A stretch of DNA of 26,963 nucleotides from Lentisphaeria bacterium (GTDB lineage Bacteria; Verrucomicrobiota; Lentisphaeria; Victivallales; UBA1829): assembly GCA_017623265.1 (NCBI GenBank), contig JAGAPM010000108.1:1-26963 (forward strand), read 5' to 3'. The notes under the pieces are model-generated. The model ran no database searches, was not told the DNA's origin, and saw only the letters and a list, made by a program, of their open reading frames with translations. A program made the translations under genes and the position numbers. Positions 22,260 through 26,963 of this stretch are shown here, piece by piece. Numbering within the stretch: the first letter of the stretch is position 1; each line of letters starts with the position of its first letter.

Positions 22260-23654
22260 TCAGAACGGGGCTGTTTTCGGTTCGTAGACTGTTTCATCTC
22301 CTCTACCGATGCCGCGGGTCAGGACGCTCCGTTTGAAGATGCGTCCATCTGCCGCCTTGGCGTACAGGGTATCGGGTGCATCGGGATCGAACCCGACATC
22401 CACGCACGGCACGTTGCCGGGCAGCGGCAGGATCGTATTATTTTCGCCCTGCTGGGATGTTGTCTGGATCCCGCATTCGGTAGCGGCGTACAGGCGATCG
22501 TACGCATCGATACAGATCCCCGGCGCACCGATGACGGCGGCATCGTCTTTCATATGCAGATGAGCGTGGGCATACATGGAATCCAAAGAGCCGTCCGGAC
22601 GGATGGCGAACGCATAGACAAAACGTCGTTCCGGGGTTGCGGCGTACAATCTCCATTTGTCACTGGACAAAGTCAGATCCGACACATTTCCGGGCAGTTC
22701 TGCCATCACCTTGCCATCCCGCAGGATCTGCCTGCCGCAAGCGGTGTAGGGACAGGGTGTTTTTTCCGGCATATCTCTGCACTCTGTCACTTCCCACGGT
22801 TTTTCAATGGAAACGATGTCCGCGATCCGGGGCGGATAGCCCATATTGCCCACGGGCACGGTCTGCCAGTCCTTCCAGAGAAAGCGCAGCGATTCCTCCT
22901 GAATGGTGTGATCGCCCGCACTGACGCCGTGTTTGCCATTCTGAAAAACGATAAACCGGTATTCATACCCGGCATATTTCATTGCAGAATCGGCAGACAG
23001 GGCTTCCAGATACCAGTTGCCGGAAGAGTTTTCCATGTCATCCGTCCCGACCGTCATGAAACAGCGGATAAGGCGGGGTTCATACTTGCGCATGAGGACC
23101 GTCATGGAGTCGCCGCCGCGGAAACTGGAGAAGGTGGGGCTGTTGATGAGACAGCGCCGGAAAAAGTCATTCCGTTCCCAGCAGGCGTTCCACGCACAGA
23201 TCCCGCCGGAACTGCATCCATTGATCTGGTGCATATCCGGAGACGGGTCAACCGTATAACCGGGGAGCAGCTCTGCCATGATGTCCGGCAGCAGTTCATC
23301 AATAAGCAGATCGGCATAGCCGCTGCCCAGCCCATCGTATTCCGGCGACCGGACGGTACGGTCAAAGCCGCCCTCCAGCGACGCCTTGAAAAAGGCAGCC
23401 GTCACCCCGATGTAGATCATGGGCGGGATGGTACCTTCTTTGCTGAGGCGTTCGATGATCGCCGGATCGGCTTCCCGGGGGCCATCCATGGTGAACAGAA
23501 CGGCACAGGGGGAGCCGGGCTTGACGGTTGTCGGCACATACACATCCACTTTCCGGTTGGTGCCGGATTTGACTTTTTCCGAATAATAGATGAATGTGAT
23601 CCATTCGCCGCCCAAGTCGTGTGGGTTGCGGACAATCTCTCTGATTCTGCTCAT
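22260..23654 (-). CDS. Esterase (EstD/enterochelin esterase-like) fused to a beta-propeller-like domain
   Basis: This 464-residue two-domain protein begins with about 265 residues resembling the alpha/beta-hydrolase esterase family (IroE/Fes/EstD type). It has DVYVPTTVKPGSPCAVLFTM, the nucleophile elbow GCSSGG with S148, and KHGVSAGDH near 241-249 as the likely His region. From about residue 300 the pattern of short repeats (GNVSDLTLSSDKWRLYAATP, GICIDAYDRLYAATECGI, VDVGFDPDAPDTLYAKAADG) looks like blades of an SMP-30/gluconolactonase-type propeller. No signal peptide is visible. AAGGAG lies eight bases before the ATG and overlaps the stop codon of the upstream glycosidase-like frame. A carbohydrate ester substrate is inferred from context. 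Confidence 0.85.
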   Translation of the reverse strand: MSRIREIVRNPHDLGGEWITFIYYSEKVKSGTNRKVDVYVPTTVKPGSPCAVLFTMDGPREADPAIIERLSKEGTIPPMIYIGVTAAFFKASLEGGFDRTVRSPEYDGLGSGYADLLIDELLPDIMAELLPGYTVDPSPDMHQINGCSSGGICAWNACWERNDFFRRCLINSPTFSSFRGGDSMTVLMRKYEPRLIRCFMTVGTDDMENSSGNWYLEALSADSAMKYAGYEYRFIVFQNGKHGVSAGDHTIQEESLRFLWKDWQTVPVGNMGYPPRIADIVSIEKPWEVTECRDMPEKTPCPYTACGRQILRDGKVMAELPGNVSDLTLSSDKWRLYAATPERRFVYAFAIRPDGSLDSMYAHAHLHMKDDAAVIGAPGICIDAYDRLYAATECGIQTTSQQGENNTILPLPGNVPCVDVGFDPDAPDTLYAKAADGRIFKRSVLTRGIGRGDETVYEPKTAPF

Positions 23655-23664
23655 ACAAAACTCC

Positions 23665-24540
23665 TTACAGTTCCACGGGGATGGTGATAAAGTCGAGGGC
23701 GGGGACCTCTGCCATTCCGCATAAGATCTTGCCGTTCATACGGATGGACCATTCGCCATCCTGCGTTTCTTCCGTCAGGTTGGCAAGAACGATCAAACCC
23801 TTATTGCCCTTCCAGTAAAGGGACATACCGACTTTATCGCTGTCCGTCCGGACAATACCTTCACCGGGAGCGGTATGATGTTCGTATTTCGTGAACTCCG
23901 CCAGATCTTTGGCGTGATCGTTGTAAAGATCGAACGTGGATTGGGGGCAACCAACATCCACGCACAGCGTGGCGTGATGCAGGAGCGTAACCAGCGCCAG
24001 TTTGCGGAGCTGCACCGGAGTTGCGCCGGGGAGCATGACGCAGATGGAACGGGGGGCAATATTCAGGAAGTGTACATGAGGCGTAAACATTTCCGGGAAG
24101 ATGTCGAAATATTCCGTCTCTTCGGTCAGGATCATATCGCCCATATTTTCCAGCGCCAGACTGGGGACGTTGGTCAGGTGGAGATAGAGTTTTCCCTTGT
24201 CCCCTGCGAGCGCGCGGCTCCATTCGATGAACTCCAGAAGTTTATCGTTGTCCCAGTGCCGTTTACCGTGGTTGTGTTCGGGGTTGATACATTCCAGCCC
24301 CATACACCAGTCAAAGTACAGCCCGTTGAATGCGTGGTTGTCCATCACGACCTGAATGGATTTTTTCCGGACCTTAAACCAGTCGCTTTCGAGACACATC
24401 TGAATCCCGAAAAGGCTGGTTCCGAAGAAGGTTTCCATACAGGCTTCCCCTTCCACGACCCGGCGGGTACTGGGGGGACCGAACTTTTCAAAATCCGGCG
24501 CCTCGGGATGATATTCCTTGACGGAGAAATAGGGGACCAC
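23665..24540 (-). CDS. C-terminal part of a stop-interrupted glycosidase-like protein
   Basis: This 291-residue frame starts formally at GTG 24540, but it is the in-frame continuation of the gene at 24565-25626. Only the TAA at 24565-24567 and eight codons separate them, and those codons read naturally as protein (NCNKNGIT). It carries the second part of a TIM-barrel-like glycoside hydrolase domain, with VPYFSVKEYHPEA at the start and GLYFDWCMGLE, where D77 is a candidate catalytic Asp. DMILTEETEYFD follows, and a small C-terminal beta-domain begins near residue 215. No Shine-Dalgarno sequence precedes the GTG, so efficient independent translation is doubtful. The exact glycoside hydrolase family is not recognised. 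An esterase gene follows after 10 bp. Confidence 0.7.
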   Translation of the reverse strand: MVPYFSVKEYHPEAPDFEKFGPPSTRRVVEGEACMETFFGTSLFGIQMCLESDWFKVRKKSIQVVMDNHAFNGLYFDWCMGLECINPEHNHGKRHWDNDKLLEFIEWSRALAGDKGKLYLHLTNVPSLALENMGDMILTEETEYFDIFPEMFTPHVHFLNIAPRSICVMLPGATPVQLRKLALVTLLHHATLCVDVGCPQSTFDLYNDHAKDLAEFTKYEHHTAPGEGIVRTDSDKVGMSLYWKGNKGLIVLANLTEETQDGEWSIRMNGKILCGMAEVPALDFITIPVEL

Positions 24541-24564
24541 CGTAATGCCGTTTTTATTGCAGTT

Positions 24565-24567
24565 TTA
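24565..24567 (-). other. Single in-frame TAA interrupting the glycosidase-like reading frame
   Basis: On the minus strand the frame reads GTC ATT TAA AAC TGC AAT AAA. Both flanks are in the same frame and both look like one continuous barrel, so the interruption is a point substitution and not an indel. One-base ancestors include CAA (Gln), AAA (Lys) and GAA (Glu). TAA serves as a normal stop elsewhere in the window, for example at 2404-2406 and 8499-8501. Confidence 0.8.
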
Positions 24568-25626
24568 AATGACGGCATACATATTTTTCATCTCGTCTGC
24601 GGGGTACGGGGGATAGTCTGCATAACTCCAGAAGATGCCGTTTGCATAGAAGTCGCCGTCGTTGTGCAGACGCAGCATGCTGACTTTGTTCTTCTTGCAC
24701 GCTTTGAGGTCGGCGGCAGTGGGCCAGCGTTCTTCAAAGGGCTTACTGCTGCGGAGCAGCCCGCCCGCCAGATCCAGCGGCAGGATGTTCTTCTTGACAA
24801 AGGGCAGCGCCAGACGGTAGGTAAACGTGTACGTTCCTTTCTTGACAATGTTCCCGGCGCGGGGGGAATCCAGCGGCGCAAAGACCGCTTCATAACGCCA
24901 CGGATCACGGGCTTCGCAAACAGATCCCTGCGCCAGACCGGGGAAAGAATTTCCCAGATTGTCCCATGCGCCGAGATCGTCACCCATACTCATTTCCAAC
25001 GCTTCCAGTCCGTTCTTTAAGAAGGTAACGGAAAGGGGCAGATAGCGGGAGCGATACGCCGGCAGGTCACTGCGGCTCTTGCCGTGAACCAGATCGATCC
25101 ACCAGCAGGGATTCTGCAGTTCCACCGCCCACGAAGCCTGTGAACAGGGACGGACTGCCACCCGGTCCATATCATCCCGCACGCCCAGCGTACCGATCCG
25201 GATATGTCCCAGATCCATATCTTTGGTCAGCTTGACCTTGACCGTGTGGCTTGCTGCGCCGTCCGGGTGAAAGAGGACCGTATGTTTGACAGAAGCAGAA
25301 GGGAGTGCTTTGCCGTCTTTATCATAGAGTTTCGAGCTGTATTCCAGTTTTACAAATCCATCTTCAACTTCTTCACAGGCAAAGGAATCTGCTTTTCCAA
25401 ATGCAGTCTCAAAGTGATGATACTGACGCCACCCGCCCCGGACCCACGGACAAAGCGCTGTGGACTGTGCCTGAAGCAGGATATTGGTATTGGTGCCGTT
25501 CTTGACATAGGCGCCGGTCAGTTCACCGCCTTTTGCAGGATCGTGTTCCCAGCGGACAAATTTGTTTTCGATCACGGCAATGCCGTTTTTCTTCATCTTG
25601 ACGGTAAAAGGTGCTAATTCAGCCAT
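24565..25626 (-). CDS. N-terminal part of a stop-interrupted glycosidase-like protein
   Basis: This 353-residue frame has a beta-rich N-terminal region of about 270 residues, like the sandwich domain that precedes the catalytic barrel in many glycosidases. The first strands of a TIM barrel follow (VSMLRLHNDGDFYANGIFW and SYADYPPYPADEMKNMYAV), and then it ends at TAA 24565-24567. The barrel continues in the same frame beyond that stop, so the protein is cut in the middle of a domain. There is no signal peptide. AAGGA about ten bases upstream supports the ATG at 25626. It is probably transcribed with the esterase gene downstream. The intact open frame would be 653 codons. Whether this is a pseudogene, a sequencing error or readthrough is open. 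Confidence 0.75.
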   Translation of the reverse strand: MAELAPFTVKMKKNGIAVIENKFVRWEHDPAKGGELTGAYVKNGTNTNILLQAQSTALCPWVRGGWRQYHHFETAFGKADSFACEEVEDGFVKLEYSSKLYDKDGKALPSASVKHTVLFHPDGAASHTVKVKLTKDMDLGHIRIGTLGVRDDMDRVAVRPCSQASWAVELQNPCWWIDLVHGKSRSDLPAYRSRYLPLSVTFLKNGLEALEMSMGDDLGAWDNLGNSFPGLAQGSVCEARDPWRYEAVFAPLDSPRAGNIVKKGTYTFTYRLALPFVKKNILPLDLAGGLLRSSKPFEERWPTAADLKACKKNKVSMLRLHNDGDFYANGIFWSYADYPPYPADEMKNMYAVI

Positions 25627-25712
25627 AAAAATCGTTCCTTCAATTTCTGGAAATTTGGATTAATTTTTCAAGACGTATTGTTAATATGTAAGCATAAGAG
25701 CAAAAATCAAGG

Positions 25713-25740
25713 TGGAAAATCAAAAAAATGGCGGTATATT
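25713..25740 (+). promoter_or_regulatory. Promoter of the MATE transporter gene
   Basis: TGGAAA (25713-25718) and TATATT (25735-25740) are separated by 16 bp. Transcription would start near 25747, giving a leader of about 26 nt. The flank AAAAAAATGGCGG before the -10 box resembles AAAAAAATGTGG before the ychF -10 box. Confidence 0.6.
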
Positions 25741-25772
25741 ATAGACTTTCTTTCCGAAACGAAGGTGATTTT

Positions 25773-26963
25773 ATGATAAATGGAACAAAAAATCTGACCC
25801 GGGGCAGCATGACCGGGAATCTGCTTGTTTTTGCAGTGCCTTTTCTGCTGGCAAATCTGGTTCAGGCGATGTACAGTGCAGTAGACCTGTGGGTGGTCGG
25901 AAAATTCGGCGGCGGCAAGATCGGTGTGGCAGCAGTCTCCAACGGTGGCGAAGTCATGCACCTGGTCATGTCCTTCATCATGGGGCTGACAACCGGTGCA
26001 ACGGTCCTGATCGGGCGCTATTTCGGTGCCGGAGACAAACGCAATACCTGCCGGAGCATCGGGATGGTGATGAGTTTCTCCCTGCTGATGAGTGTTTTTG
26101 TGACGGCGGGGCTGGTGTTGCTGGCGCCGCTTCTTGTTTCGGCATTACATGTTCCGGATGAAGCGGTAAAAGAAACGATCCAGTATATTTCCATCTGCTC
26201 CTGGGGTGTGGTGTTTATCATCGGCTACAACGCTCTGGCAGCGATCTTCCGTGGATTCGGCAACAGCGTGGCGCCTCTGATTTTTGTGGGTGTGGCATGT
26301 TTCTGCAATATTGTGGGTGATGTGCTGCTGGTGGCGAAATGGGATATGGGCGTCCGGGGGGCGGCGTATGCCACGGTCATCTCACAGGCGTTGAGTATGT
26401 TTCTGGCACTGGCATTCCTCTGGAAAGGGAAATTCGGGTTCAAATTTGCATTGCCAAACTTCCGGATCAACTGGGGTCTGGTATGGCAATATCTCAAAAT
26501 CGGGATCCCCATTGGTCTGCAGAGCATCCTGATCGGACTCTCCTTCCTCTTTATCGTTTCGATCGTCAACGCCATGGGCGGCGCCGATTCCGCCCCCGCC
26601 GCCGGATACGGGATCGTCAACCGGATCAACGGCTTCGCCATGCTTCCGGCAATGTCCTTCGCCATGGCGCTCTCCGCCCTGACAGCGCAGAACATGGGTG
26701 CAAACAAACCGGTTCGCGCCATCAAAACACTTTGGCTTGCAATCGGTTATACCTGGACGGCAGGATTGATCTTTTTCTCCCTGCTCCAGTTCTTTCCGGA
26801 ACAGATGGTGGGGCTGTTCATCGATCAAAACAGCGCCGGTGCCGATGACGTGATCCGGAACGGTGTTCTCTACGCAAGAAGTTTCAGCATCGACTACATC
26901 CTCGTTCCGATCGTATTCTGTACCAACGGTTTCTTCAACGGATGCGGCAGATCTTTCTTCTCC
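25773..26963 (+). CDS. MATE-family multidrug/toxin efflux transporter (partial, 3' end outside window)
   Basis: The frame is open from ATG 25773 to the window edge, giving 397 residues. It encodes a polytopic membrane protein of the MATE family. The N-terminal GSMTGNLLVFAVPFLLANLV and the following YSAVDLWVVGKF match the DinF/NorM-type first membrane segments and loop. AAIFRGFGNSVAPLIF and GIPIGLQSILIG are typical later segments, with the second half-repeat starting near residue 235. These proteins export cationic drugs or metabolites using a Na+ or H+ gradient. AAGGTGA at 25762-25768 supports the start. The gene is divergent from the glycosidase-like gene. A full-length MATE protein has about 450 residues, so only the C-terminal portion is missing. 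Confidence 0.9.
   Translation, partial: MINGTKNLTRGSMTGNLLVFAVPFLLANLVQAMYSAVDLWVVGKFGGGKIGVAAVSNGGEVMHLVMSFIMGLTTGATVLIGRYFGAGDKRNTCRSIGMVMSFSLLMSVFVTAGLVLLAPLLVSALHVPDEAVKETIQYISICSWGVVFIIGYNALAAIFRGFGNSVAPLIFVGVACFCNIVGDVLLVAKWDMGVRGAAYATVISQALSMFLALAFLWKGKFGFKFALPNFRINWGLVWQYLKIGIPIGLQSILIGLSFLFIVSIVNAMGGADSAPAAGYGIVNRINGFAMLPAMSFAMALSALTAQNMGANKPVRAIKTLWLAIGYTWTAGLIFFSLLQFFPEQMVGLFIDQNSAGADDVIRNGVLYARSFSIDYILVPIVFCTNGFFNGCGRSFFS

Noticed and set aside
22554..25020. Plus-strand open frames of 377 and 381 codons opposite the esterase and glycosidase-like genes
   Set aside because: The minus-strand frames have ribosome-binding sites and recognisable domains (GxSxG elbow, barrel strands). 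The plus-strand frames do not.

Overview
The window looks like chromosomal DNA of a Gram-negative bacterium. It encodes a HlyD-type periplasmic adaptor, a heptosyltransferase-like (GT9) enzyme, an ABC polysaccharide exporter and peptidoglycan genes. The LacI regulator, the carbohydrate-active genes and the FG-GAP protein next to a type I secretion pair suggest the PVC group, perhaps Lentisphaerota (Victivallis-like). That placement is an inference from gene content; no rRNA or tRNA gene is present to confirm it.

Region 1 (1-8570) is a cell-surface export locus. It opens with the last 45 residues of an FG-GAP/VCBS-type repeat protein, followed by hairpins. A promoter then leads into a GT9-like glycosyltransferase, an ABC-2 permease, its ATPase and a GT4 glycosyltransferase, packed tightly as a polysaccharide synthesis/export operon. 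A second promoter precedes a HlyB-like ABC transporter with two degenerate C39-like domains in tandem, and a HlyD-like adaptor with two internal duplications. A strong hairpin terminator closes the region. The FG-GAP protein is a plausible cargo of the transporter, and the glycan may decorate or anchor it.

Region 2 (8600-17441) is mostly housekeeping. A flavin reductase-like gene converges on murD. Back-to-back promoters separate murD from ychF. From ychF onward there is an apparent seven-gene operon: ychF, murJ, a nitroreductase, an unknown protein, a polysaccharide deacetylase, a GNAT acetyltransferase and a BaiN/HI0933-type flavoprotein.

Region 3 (17438-20113) is an operon of NADP-type isocitrate dehydrogenase (icd), a GNAT acetyltransferase and a DUF2156-like protein, with its own promoter.

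Region 4 (20100-25626) is a carbohydrate-metabolism island. A LacI regulator is divergent from a DHDPS/NanA-family aldolase, and a perfect 17-bp palindrome fills the LacI promoter spacer. Downstream of the aldolase is a cloverleaf-like set of nested inverted repeats. On the minus strand follow a glycosidase-like gene, cut by one in-frame TAA, and an esterase fused to a beta-propeller-like domain.

The window ends inside a MATE-family efflux transporter (25773 to the edge). Several promoters share the form TTGAAA, 16 bp, TATATT. The observations most worth following up are the cloverleaf element, the in-frame stop in the glycosidase-like gene, the double C39-like transporter with its duplicated adaptor, and the LacI operator.
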